A stretch of 64,000 bases of DNA from Flavobacterium sp. Root420. GTDB lineage: Bacteria; Bacteroidota; Bacteroidia; Flavobacteriales; Flavobacteriaceae. Below the pieces are notes generated by a model. That model was not told the DNA's origin. It was given only the letters and a program-made list of their open reading frames with translations, and ran no database searches. Position 1 is the first letter of the stretch, and every line of letters starts with the position of its first letter. This document shows, piece by piece, positions 29,391-36,844 of this stretch. The position numbers and the translations under genes were made by a program. The DNA lies in NCBI RefSeq assembly GCF_001427905.1, contig NZ_LMEF01000002.1, forward strand, positions 56,480-120,479, written 5' to 3'.

Positions 29391-29880
29391 ATCTTTTGTT
29401 GATGTACATAAGTAATTCTTTTGTTACCGTCATTTTTTCATCGGCATATAAAACAGTGGTTTTATTTTCGGAGCCAATTATTAACTGATAGTCATTTTCT
29501 TTAGAAAAATCTTCTGTGTAGCTGTGAATTCGCGACCAGATTTTTGAAGATTCATTGGTTGCGAAGATTTGATTGAATTGTTCCAATTCTTCTTTTCCCT
29601 GAATAAATTGCTTCATTAAAATTTCTTTTTGTGAAGCCCCAATAGATTTGGATTGTATTTGTGTATATAAATTATCAAGAGCTGTCTTTCTTCTAATAAA
29701 TTCTTTTTCTCCGGAGCTTTTTAATTCTTTGGTCATTATAAAGCCGTCAAATAATTCGCTATTATTAACGTATACTATTTTTGTTTTTGATGTAAACTCC
29801 TTTAGAATTACATAAAAAATTAATGAGAAAATTAATAAGAAAGTGATAATGAGCAACAAACTGCTCTTGTTTTTTACCAT
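29374..29880 (-). CDS. Membrane-anchored Skp/OmpH-like protein
   Basis: The product has 168 residues: one N-terminal transmembrane segment (about 8-28) and then a periplasmic part. It has the OmpH/Skp layout: a short strand IVYVNNSELFDGF, a long charged helical hairpin (about 50-125) and a C-terminal strand region (YQLIIGSENKTTVLYADE) before a helix ending INKRYEGL. Known Skp proteins are trimeric periplasmic chaperones for outer-membrane proteins; this one keeps a membrane anchor instead of a cleaved signal. It is the first gene of the RHS operon. Inference: a dedicated chaperone or assembly factor. The fold assignment rests on pattern only. Confidence 0.72.
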   Translation of the reverse strand: MVKNKSSLLLIITFLLIFSLIFYVILKEFTSKTKIVYVNNSELFDGFIMTKELKSSGEKEFIRRKTALDNLYTQIQSKSIGASQKEILMKQFIQGKEELEQFNQIFATNESSKIWSRIHSYTEDFSKENDYQLIIGSENKTTVLYADEKMTVTKELLMYINKRYEGLK

Positions 29881-30295
29881 GGAAAGACTTGTTAAATTTT
29901 CGGTAAAAATAGGTCTTTATTTTTCTTAACAAAGAAAATTCCCATTTTTTTTATGTTAATTCTTGAATGAATTTTATCTTTCTTGAGAGATTTTTTGTAT
30001 TTTATTTAAAAAATTATGATAAAATGCTAAATTTTGTAAATTTTAACTTACATTTAAGATTTATATCTTTTTGATGTTGAATTAGTTATGATTTATTTGT
30101 GTTTATTTTACATTTAAATAAGTCTTAATCAAAATTGAAGTAATAAATTTAATAGTATTTTGATAAATTGTATTTTAATCTTAATCTATATTTAAGAATT
30201 AAAAGGAAAAATAAGCTGATAGATTTTTTTAATTGGAATTTTACGATTTGTAATATTTTATTCTTAAATGATATGTTTATTCATCGGTTAAAAAT
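29881..30295. other. AT-rich intergenic region, no gene seen
   Basis: This 415-bp spacer separates the RHS operon start from the tRNA terminator. It is extremely AT-rich with recurring ACATTTAA and TCTTAATCTA-type words and many short T tracts. No credible coding frame is present. No exact minus-strand TANNTTTG box was found, so the RHS operon promoter cannot be pinned. Confidence 0.6.
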
Positions 30296-30333
30296 AAAAA
30301 AACCGCATCACAATAAAGTAATACGGTTTTTTT
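30296..30333 (-). terminator. Rho-independent terminator after tRNA-Ala
   Basis: On the minus strand an A7-CCG arm (30324-30333) pairs with CGG-T7 (30296-30305), and the stem extends with further pairs (CCGTAT with ATGCGG). A T run follows directly. It starts 1 bp after the tRNA 3' end. Confidence 0.8.
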
Positions 30334-30334
30334 G

Positions 30335-30408
30335 TGGAGAATACCGGATTCGAACCGGTCACCTCTTGCCTGCCAGGCAAGCACTCTAGCCAAATGAGCT
30401 AATCCCCC
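30335..30408 (-). tRNA. tRNA-Ala (anticodon GGC)
   Basis: The 74-nt cloverleaf folds fully on the minus strand. The acceptor stem GGGGGAT pairs with ATTCTCC with discriminator A, and contains the G3:U70 pair that marks alanine tRNAs. The D arm is GCTC/GAGT. The anticodon arm is CTTGC-CTGGCAG-GCAAG, giving anticodon GGC. The T arm is ACCGG-TTCGAAT-CCGGT. CCA is not encoded. Confidence 0.95.
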
Positions 30409-30513
30409 AAAGCGTTAGCAAATAAAGTCAATTAATTGGCAAAAAACAAATTTCAAAAGGCTTGAGGTGAAATTATTTTTCAAAACCGTAACTTTACGTT
30501 CAAAACTATTTTT

Positions 30514-31278
30514 ATGAGTGCAGAAATTCAAAACGGTTCTTTACAAACTACTTTTCATAATGCCGTTGCGACGGTGCAATTTGGTCATCCGGCGAGTAAT
30601 TCTTTTCCGCGTGAATTGTTGAATCGGTTGACATTGGAAATTAATGCTTTAAGCCGAAATGAAGCGGTTTCGGTTATTGTTTTGCAAAGCGAAGGTTCGA
30701 AAGCATTTTGTTCCGGTGCTTCATTTGACGAACTTTTACAGGTAGAGAATGAAGAACAGGGAACGGAGTTTTTCTCTGGTTTTGCGCATTTGTTAAATGC
30801 GATGCGAAACTGCTCAAAAATAATCGTTGGTCGCGTTCAGGGAAAAGCAGTTGGTGGTGGCGTCGGCATTATTGCAACCTGCGATTATGTTTTGGCTACG
30901 ACTGAAAGCGCCATTAAATTGTCGGAATTGGCAATCGGAATTGGGCCTTTTGTGATTGAGCCGGCTGTTTCACGTAAAATTGGTAAAACGGCTATGACGG
31001 AAATGACGTTGGCAGCAACAGATTGGAAATCGGCAGCATGGGCTTTGGAAAAAGGTCTTTATGCGTCGCTACATACTGCAGCCGAATTGGATGCTGCGGT
31101 AGAGAATTTTGCTCAAAAACTGAGTTCCTACAATCCGGAAGCTTTATTCGAAATGAAGAAAATCATTTGGGAAGGTACAGAACAATGGGAATCGATATTA
31201 ATTGAGCGCGCTGCAATTACAGGGAAATTGGTTTTGTCTGATTTCGCGAAAGAGGCTTTGACGCAGTTTAAGAAGTAA
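30514..31278 (+). CDS. Enoyl-CoA hydratase/isomerase family protein
   Basis: This 254-residue crotonase-fold enzyme probably adds water to, or isomerises, the double bond of an acyl-CoA in fatty-acid or aromatic-acid breakdown. Oxyanion-hole regions are visible as KAFCSGASF (about residue 68) and GKAVGGGVGIIATCDY (about 109). Glutamates at the positions of both catalytic acids of true hydratases appear kept (LSELAIG and MTEMTLAA), so hydratase activity is plausible. The start ATG is 27 bp after a TAACTTTA box that may be the -7 element. It stands alone, divergent from the tRNA. The substrate cannot be told from sequence. Confidence 0.88.
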   Translation: MSAEIQNGSLQTTFHNAVATVQFGHPASNSFPRELLNRLTLEINALSRNEAVSVIVLQSEGSKAFCSGASFDELLQVENEEQGTEFFSGFAHLLNAMRNCSKIIVGRVQGKAVGGGVGIIATCDYVLATTESAIKLSELAIGIGPFVIEPAVSRKIGKTAMTEMTLAATDWKSAAWALEKGLYASLHTAAELDAAVENFAQKLSSYNPEALFEMKKIIWEGTEQWESILIERAAITGKLVLSDFAKEALTQFKK

Positions 31279-31290
31279 ATAAATTGTGAA

Positions 31291-31513
31291 TAGTTTTTAA
31301 ACACATAGAGACATAGTTTGGATTGTGTTTAAAAAGTCGTTTCACTTGTATTAAGACACATTAGCTATGTGTTTAATTTTTTTGCCACAGATTGCAGAGA
31401 TTAAAATGATTATAGTTTTAAACACATAGAGACAATAGTTTGGATTGTGTTGAAAGTTGTTTCACTTGTATTAAGACACATGAGCTATATCTTTAAATTT
31501 TTTGCCACAGATT
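31291..31513. repeat. 120-bp-period tandem duplication
   Basis: Two copies, about 31291-31393 and 31412-31513, share TTCACTTGTATTAAGACACA (31341 and 31461) and TTTGCCACAG (31381 and 31501), both exactly 120 bp apart. In copy one, TAAACACATAG and CTATGTGTTTA are inverted; in copy two the right arm has decayed. Confidence 0.8.
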
Positions 31514-31773
31514 TAATAGATTAATCTTTTTAATCCTTTAATCTGTGGCAAGTATTTTTAAAATATTGATTGCTATGTGTAAAAAGCGAGCTTTTTTTAA
31601 TTTCCTTTTTTAAAGCATGTAATCTATGTTTCTATGTGTTTAAATTATACGCCGCAGATTAACAAATTTTACTTCATAATAAATTACTTATGAGAATGAT
31701 CTAATTGTTGTTCAGGTTGGAATTTGGAATTTTTCTTTATTTGGAATTTATTATTTAAACGGTTATTAATTTG

Positions 31774-31781
31774 TAAATTTG
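31774..31781 (+). promoter_or_regulatory. -7 box of the QueD-family gene
   Basis: TAAATTTG matches the Bacteroidetes TANNTTTG -7 element exactly and lies 19 bp before the ATG. A clear TTTG -33 element at the standard spacing is not seen. Confidence 0.45.
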
Positions 31782-31800
31782 CAACCTAAAATTCAAATCG

Positions 31801-32250
31801 ATGAGTAATATCAGAATTACAAAACAATTTAACTTCGAAACCGGACACGCGTTGTACGGGTACGACGGAAAATGCAAAAACGTTCACGGGCACAGTTATA
31901 AATTATCGGTAACGGTTATTGGTTCGCCAATTACGGACCGATCGAATGTGAAATTCGGAATGGTAATTGATTTTTCGGATCTAAAGAAAATTGTAAAGGA
32001 AGAAATCGTCGATCAGTTTGATCATGCAACCGTTTTTAACGAAACGACACCGCATATCGAATTGGCAAATGAATTGAAAAACCGCGGACATCATGTGATT
32101 TTAGTAGATTACCAGCCAACCAGTGAAAATATGGTAGTTGATTTTGCAGACAGAATCATCGCGAGACTTCCTGTCGGAATTACATTATTCTCTCTTAAAC
32201 TTCAGGAAACAGAATCGTCGTTTGCAGAATGGTATGCTTCAGACAATTAG
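31801..32250 (+). CDS. queD: 6-carboxytetrahydropterin synthase / PTPS family
   Basis: This 149-residue T-fold enzyme acts on dihydroneopterin triphosphate. QueD makes 6-carboxytetrahydropterin for queuosine synthesis. The zinc-binding histidines appear in FETGHALYG and in the catalytic motif CKNVHGHSY (Cys near residue 25). FDHATVFNE, PTSENMVVDFADR and LQETESSFAEW match the remaining family blocks. The length is standard. QueD and the biopterin enzyme PTPS share this fold; the Cys-x3-HGH spacing favours QueD, but no other queuosine gene is nearby to confirm it. It is followed after 90 bp by the lpxH-like gene, probably without shared function. Confidence 0.85.
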   Translation: MSNIRITKQFNFETGHALYGYDGKCKNVHGHSYKLSVTVIGSPITDRSNVKFGMVIDFSDLKKIVKEEIVDQFDHATVFNETTPHIELANELKNRGHHVILVDYQPTSENMVVDFADRIIARLPVGITLFSLKLQETESSFAEWYASDN

Positions 32251-32340
32251 TTGAAAGTCAAAAGTCGAAAGTCCAAAGTTTTCCAACCAGAAATCTAAGA
32301 AGTCTAAAAATCTAAGAAGTCTAATAATCTAAAAATCTAA
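32251..32340. repeat. Low-complexity AAGTC / TCTAA word repeat
   Basis: The spacer is made of AAAGTC-type words followed by five tandem variants of AATCTAAGAAGTCTAA. Similar words occur at 39812-39846, 47862-47886 and 61861-61965. It has no coding potential. Confidence 0.6.
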
Positions 32341-33084
32341 ATGAAAAAAATATATTTCGCTTCTGATCAGCATTTTGGTGCTCCAACTCCGGAGTTGAGT
32401 CTGCCGCGTGAAAAGAAATTTGTGGCCTGGCTGGATGAGGTAAAGGAAGATGCAGAAGCTATTTTTTTATTGGGTGATTTATTTGATTTTTGGTTCGAAT
32501 ACAAAACCGTTGTACCAAAAGGCTTTGTGCGTATTTTAGGCAAACTGGCCGAGATTCGAGACAGCGGAATTCCGATTTATTTCTTCGTAGGAAATCATGA
32601 TTTATGGATGGATGATTATTTTGAAACCGAATTGAATATTCCGGTGTATCATGATAACAAAGAATTTACTTTTAACGGTCAAACCTTTTTAATTGGCCAC
32701 GGCGACGGAAAAGGCCCTGGTGATAAAGGGTATAAAAGGATGAAAAAGGTATTTACGAATCCGTTTTCAAAATGGCTTTTTCGTTGGTTGCATCCCGATG
32801 TTGGCGTGAGTTTAGCACAATATTTATCGGTTAAAAACAAACTGATTTCGGGTGACGAAGACGTAAAATTTTTAGGGGAAGAAAACGAATGGCTGGTTTT
32901 GTACGCCAAACGTAAACTTGAAACTAAACACTACAACTACTTTATTTTCGGCCACCGTCATTTACCTATGATTATTCCTGTGGGCGAAGAATCTAAATAT
33001 GTGAATCTGGGCGACTGGATTGGTTACTTTACTTACGGTGTTTTTGATGGCGAAACTTTCGAACTGAAAAAATTCGAAAAATAA
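32341..33084 (+). CDS. lpxH: UDP-2,3-diacylglucosamine diphosphatase (LpxH-like)
   Basis: This 247-residue calcineurin-like metallophosphoesterase probably cleaves UDP-2,3-diacylglucosamine to lipid X in lipid A synthesis at the inner membrane. All metal motifs are present in order: ASDQHFG (about 8-14), LGDLFDFW (about 44-51), GNHD (about 84), LIGHGDG (about 119-125) and FGHRHLP (about 203-209). LGDLFDFWFEY is typical of the LpxH branch. It ends 4 bp from the convergent cytochrome gene, and no hairpin separates them. Alternative: a general phosphoesterase of the same fold. Confidence 0.85.
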   Translation: MKKIYFASDQHFGAPTPELSLPREKKFVAWLDEVKEDAEAIFLLGDLFDFWFEYKTVVPKGFVRILGKLAEIRDSGIPIYFFVGNHDLWMDDYFETELNIPVYHDNKEFTFNGQTFLIGHGDGKGPGDKGYKRMKKVFTNPFSKWLFRWLHPDVGVSLAQYLSVKNKLISGDEDVKFLGEENEWLVLYAKRKLETKHYNYFIFGHRHLPMIIPVGEESKYVNLGDWIGYFTYGVFDGETFELKKFEK

Positions 33085-33088
33085 ACCT

Positions 33089-34297
33089 TTATTTGGCCGG
33101 ATAGATTCCGATTTTGTGCGTTCTCAAAATATAATTTGATAGTTGTTTGCTATCAGAAAGCTGAAATTTGATTGCACCGGATGATTTTTTCGGCATATGA
33201 CATTCTACACAATTATTGGTCAATAAACTTCCCGACATTGTTTTAAGTGTTTTATCAGAATGTTTTATTCCTGCCTGATGACAACTCATACAAATTTTAG
33301 AATAAGGAGCCAAATTCTTTGAAGCATTTTCGTGTGGATTATGACAGGTAATGCAATCCATTTTTTCGCTGTTGATAAAACATTTACTTTGTGCCATCAA
33401 ACGAAATTGATTTCCGTGAACGTCAAAAGTAGCGGTGTCTGTAACGCTTCTTGTGCTTCTGTAAAAATCTGAAAGATTATTTCCGGGTTTAAAATCAAAA
33501 CGCGATTTCATTTTCATTCCATCATTTCCGCCGTGACAAAGGGCGCAGGCATCTAATTTTTGTTGTCTGTTTAAGGTTTTAAAACTGGTAATGCTGTTGG
33601 CAACTTTTATGTTTGGATTTTTCAGGTGAAATTCGGTATGTTTTTTTGCAGGGCCATGACAACGCTCACAGTCAATTCCGTAAACAATTGTTTTTGGGTC
33701 AATTATATCTTCAACATCCATCGACATTACATTTTTCTCAGCAGAATTTTGCTGAACAATGCGACTGCTGGCATTTGAGGCATGACACGAGTAACAATCT
33801 TTAACCACCATTCGATCAAAGTAAGGTTTGTCAGCAGGAAATCCCGGACTTGTGGCCCAGCTTTTTATGGAGTGATAATAAGAAATTGGTAATTCGTAAG
33901 TATTGCCGTCGCGCCAATAAACAGAAGTTTGTGCATGTTTGGCTCCAAATACAATGTCAAAAGGATGTACTTCAACTTCTTTTCCGTTTTTGTATAAAAC
34001 CTGATACAGACTGTCGTTGCGTTTTTCTATAGCTAATTTGGTGTTTTTATCGTAAATGAAAGTATGATTTCCTTTATCGAAATCACCTAAAATATTTTCT
34101 AAAGAGGCTGGAGCGGTTGCTTTGAAATGCGAACTTTTGAGGGCCATGTCATATTGGGTCTGATGGCATTGAATGCAGCTTTCGGATCCTGCATAATCGG
34201 TTCCGCGAGGATCAATATATTCATCAGATTTGTTCGTGCAGTTGGATAAAAAAACTGCTAAAACCGCAATGGAAAAAAGAATTCGTAATTTTTTCAT
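33089..34297 (-). CDS. Seven-haem c-type cytochrome lipoprotein
   Basis: The product has 402 residues with a lipoprotein signal (lipobox FLSNC near residue 20). Seven CxxCH haem-attachment motifs are visible: CIQCH, CYSCH, CERCH, CALCH, CITCH, CMSCH and CVECH. The first part (YAGSESCIQCHQTQYD) matches the cytochrome c554-type tetrahaem domain. Further His residues could serve as distal ligands. It is likely tethered to a membrane, facing the periplasm or outside, and moves electrons. No reductase or maturation gene is adjacent, so the partner is unknown. Confidence 0.88.
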   Translation of the reverse strand: MKKLRILFSIAVLAVFLSNCTNKSDEYIDPRGTDYAGSESCIQCHQTQYDMALKSSHFKATAPASLENILGDFDKGNHTFIYDKNTKLAIEKRNDSLYQVLYKNGKEVEVHPFDIVFGAKHAQTSVYWRDGNTYELPISYYHSIKSWATSPGFPADKPYFDRMVVKDCYSCHASNASSRIVQQNSAEKNVMSMDVEDIIDPKTIVYGIDCERCHGPAKKHTEFHLKNPNIKVANSITSFKTLNRQQKLDACALCHGGNDGMKMKSRFDFKPGNNLSDFYRSTRSVTDTATFDVHGNQFRLMAQSKCFINSEKMDCITCHNPHENASKNLAPYSKICMSCHQAGIKHSDKTLKTMSGSLLTNNCVECHMPKKSSGAIKFQLSDSKQLSNYILRTHKIGIYPAK

Positions 34298-34380
34298 TAC
34301 CGTAAATATACTTTTTTTTGAAGAAAATCAAAATATATTTCAATTATGAAAAAATGTTGTTAAAATATTTAGAATGCTTC

Positions 34381-34737
34381 TTAATTCATTCCAACTCCGT
34401 AAACATATTCATCCAGTTCAATTCGGAATAAAGAACCTTCAACCAAATCTTTGATCGATTTTAATTCTTTAATAGAAACAGCTAAGTCAATTTGTGCGCA
34501 AGGAGTTTTAAGTAAAAATTTGTGACAGGAGTTTTTCAATTCGCAAGCTTCACAACAGGCATTTTCGATCATGCTGTCTTCTATCAAATCACAAAAATAA
34601 TTGAGTTCCTGAACCGTAAAATAAAAACCAGTTTCTTTAAAAACCAATTGTACTTTGTCTGTAATGGTTTCGTTTTCCTTTTTCCAGTAAAAGGCAATTC
34701 CAAAATTGTTGTGGTATAATTGTTCTATTTCTCTCAT
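34381..34737 (-). CDS. Conserved hypothetical protein, DUF6686-like
   Basis: The product has 118 residues, cytosolic, with no signal or membrane segment. A Cys cluster CCEACELKNSCHKF around residues 61-74 could bind metal or form disulphides. The remainder alternates helices and strands. It seems to match the small Bacteroidetes family DUF6686, but this is from memory of the pattern only. It has its own -7 box, 20 bp upstream of the ATG. Function unknown. Confidence 0.75.
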   Translation of the reverse strand: MREIEQLYHNNFGIAFYWKKENETITDKVQLVFKETGFYFTVQELNYFCDLIEDSMIENACCEACELKNSCHKFLLKTPCAQIDLAVSIKELKSIKDLVEGSLFRIELDEYVYGVGMN

Positions 34738-34755
34738 TGCAATCCTTTATTTCAA

Positions 34756-34763
34756 CAAATATA
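34756..34763 (-). promoter_or_regulatory. -7 box TATATTTG of the DUF6686-like gene
   Basis: On the minus strand TATATTTG is an exact TANNTTTG match ending 19 bp before the start codon. No matching TTTG -33 element stands out. Confidence 0.5.
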
Positions 34764-34892
34764 AATATTATTTATATTAATTCTAAATAGAAACTTATAA
34801 AATTGAGAAAAATATTTCACCATATAAATGATATAAGTTTTAGCAGTTGATTCTAAATCGTCTTATACTTAGTTATATGGTTGAAAAAGAAT

Positions 34893-35756
34893 TTACTGGC
34901 ACATGGTGTTGAGGTAGAAGGTGAGACTTTGACCGCTTTTGTACCAGGTACTCATGTTTCTTTCTCGGTAAAAACTGGTTTCAGTTGGAGACATGGCAGT
35001 TGAAATAGCGAAGAATTTATTTTTTTCATCTTTTTTTACACTCTCTATCCATTGAACAGTTACGGCAATTTCTCCCATTTCCTTATCAAGATAAATATCG
35101 TATGGTTTCAAATCTAAAGTATACATGCCTCGAAATCCATCTTTTACTTCAAAAAGAATGTCTTTTTCAATAATAATTTTTGATGGTAAATCACTTTCGA
35201 CTTTGTAAAAGTTTAGTCTAAATTTGACCGATTTAAAATCATTTGTGGTAATGTTGAAATTAAAATCATTGACTTTGCAATCTTTTTTAATTTTGAATTG
35301 CATTCCCTTTTCCCTGCTTAATCGATCATCAATCGTTTTATCCATAGCATAGAAAAAATTAGAATGCATAAGAGCAAGACCTTTTGAGCTTCGTCCAAAT
35401 TGCTTTGATTTTGGCTTTTTGAATTTTACGACTACTTCTTTTAAAGTGTTTTCAGAAGGATTCAGAATTATTTTATTATGGTCTGACTTTAGTTGACTGA
35501 CCACTATTTTTTTAGTCTCAAAACCAATATGCGAAAATACAATCGTATCGTTTGGTGTGACTTTGTCGTTTAATTTTAAATTGAAATTTCCTTTTGCGTC
35601 TGAAATCGTTCCGGCATTTTTATTTGAAATACCGATATTGACATAATCTAAATTTGAATTGTTTTTGGAGTCTTTTATTTCGCCGGATATAAAATTTTCC
35701 TGAGCAGTTATTCCAAAAGTAAGTAAGAAGGATACGAGAGTAATTTTATATTTCAT
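34893..35756 (-). CDS. Carboxypeptidase-regulatory-like domain protein
   Basis: The product has 287 residues from ATG 35756 (an in-frame TTG lies two codons upstream). A signal peptide ends GITAQ, then a beta-sandwich of the CarboxypepD-reg-like type follows (ISGEIKDSKNNSNLDYVNIG, FSHIGFETKKIVVS, about residues 22-105). This domain is usually at the N-terminus of TonB receptors and outer-membrane proteins; here it is followed by only about 180 residues of beta-rich sequence without plug or barrel signatures. It is monocistronic. Function unknown, probably periplasmic or at the outer membrane. Confidence 0.8.
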   Translation of the reverse strand: MKYKITLVSFLLTFGITAQENFISGEIKDSKNNSNLDYVNIGISNKNAGTISDAKGNFNLKLNDKVTPNDTIVFSHIGFETKKIVVSQLKSDHNKIILNPSENTLKEVVVKFKKPKSKQFGRSSKGLALMHSNFFYAMDKTIDDRLSREKGMQFKIKKDCKVNDFNFNITTNDFKSVKFRLNFYKVESDLPSKIIIEKDILFEVKDGFRGMYTLDLKPYDIYLDKEMGEIAVTVQWIESVKKDEKNKFFAISTAMSPTETSFYRERNMSTWYKSGQSLTFYLNTMCQ

Positions 35757-35920
35757 TTGCAAGTAATTTTCTTATAAAGAAATGAAATAAGTTAATGGTT
35801 CAAAAACACTTTATCCTAAGTTTAACATTTTCAGTGATTTGAATTTAAACAGTATAAATAAATTGATTTCATTTGATAACTTGCCATAAATTTTATTATA
35901 GATATTGCTTTAATGGAAAT

Positions 35921-36844
35921 TTATTTAAGCCATTTTTTAATATTTTGAAGAAATTGATTTTGTTGATCGACAAATAAATAATGTGAACAATTATTCAATA
36001 GAGCAAAGTGATTTTCTCCAGCTATCTTTTTTATAGAACTGATTTGTGCCGATGAAAAAATACCATCTTCTTTTCCGTAAATCGCATAAATTGGAATTCC
36101 ATTTTTCTTGATTTTATTTAAAGATGGTCTGCTGTCAATATTGTTTTGTTTTTCATTTTTATAGAAAAGCAAAGGCGCATTTTTATTTCTGATATTAGTT
36201 TTAAAGAAATCACTCGCTTCATAAGCACTATATAGTTTCTTTGAAGCTTCAGTGGAATTTGGCATTTTGAAATAATTATTTTCACTTGCCAAATCAAAAC
36301 AAGCTTTTCGATATTCGGCAGAATTTTTATTTAGCTTTTCAATTGCATTTATTTTTGCTAATTGGGTTGTATCTTTTTTGCTTGCTGCAATTTTTGAAAC
36401 CGAGTTTAAAATATGATCGTAAGTTTCCTGTTGTGAAAATAAGGCTCCAGCCAGGATGAGATTGCTCACATTTTGCGGATATTTATCGGTATAAAGTGTG
36501 GCAACCAAACCACCAAAACTGTGCGCTAAAAGGGTGGCTTTTTTTAGATTGTATTTTTTGTAAATAGCATTTAAATCCTGAAAAGCTTCTTGATAAGTAA
36601 ATTTGGCTTCAGGATCTGCAGATCTTCCTTCGCCTCTTCGGTCATAAACAATTACGTAAAATCCTAAATCAGCTAATTTTTGAGCCGTTGTGCTTTCAAA
36701 TAAAGTGGAGTTTCCACTTGGGCCGCCATGAATAAAAATTAGGACTTTCTCTTTTTTGTTTCCGTATGTTTTGATGTAGAGCTTTTGCCCGTTTGCAAAA
36801 AGGGAAATTGTAAAAAGGAAGGCCAATAATAATTTTTTCATCAT
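35921..36844 (-). CDS. Secreted alpha/beta hydrolase
   Basis: The product has 307 residues with a signal peptide ending SLFANGQ. The hydrolase fold is clear: oxyanion motif HGGPSGNS (about 37-44), YDRRGEGRS, nucleophile elbow LAHSFGG with Ser near residue 112, acid in YGKEDGIF and His in NCSHYLF. HGGPSG plus DRRGxGRS is the pattern of proline iminopeptidase-like S33 enzymes, so a peptide or ester substrate is possible. Its ATG overlaps the stop of the MFS gene by 4 bp, making it the last gene of the recJ operon. Confidence 0.85.
   Translation of the reverse strand: MMKKLLLAFLFTISLFANGQKLYIKTYGNKKEKVLIFIHGGPSGNSTLFESTTAQKLADLGFYVIVYDRRGEGRSADPEAKFTYQEAFQDLNAIYKKYNLKKATLLAHSFGGLVATLYTDKYPQNVSNLILAGALFSQQETYDHILNSVSKIAASKKDTTQLAKINAIEKLNKNSAEYRKACFDLASENNYFKMPNSTEASKKLYSAYEASDFFKTNIRNKNAPLLFYKNEKQNNIDSRPSLNKIKKNGIPIYAIYGKEDGIFSSAQISSIKKIAGENHFALLNNCSHYLFVDQQNQFLQNIKKWLK

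Larger units (their letters stand above)
31279..31800. other. 522-bp intergenic region with tandem and inverted repeats
   Basis: No gene is seen. It holds a 120-bp-period duplication, a hairpin of GCCACAGATT/AATCTGTGGC arms at 31503-31551, further TAAACACATAG/CTATGTGTTTA words, and a small AAAAAGCGAGCTTTTT hairpin at 31581. The right end carries the promoter of the QueD-family gene. Confidence 0.7.

Noticed and set aside
29881..30060. RHS operon promoter
   Set aside because: No exact TANNTTTG box was found on the minus strand upstream of 29880; calling one would be a guess.
30168..30389. Plus-strand frame of 73 codons
   Set aside because: It runs through the tRNA terminator and into the tRNA-Ala gene on the other strand; no protein-like composition.
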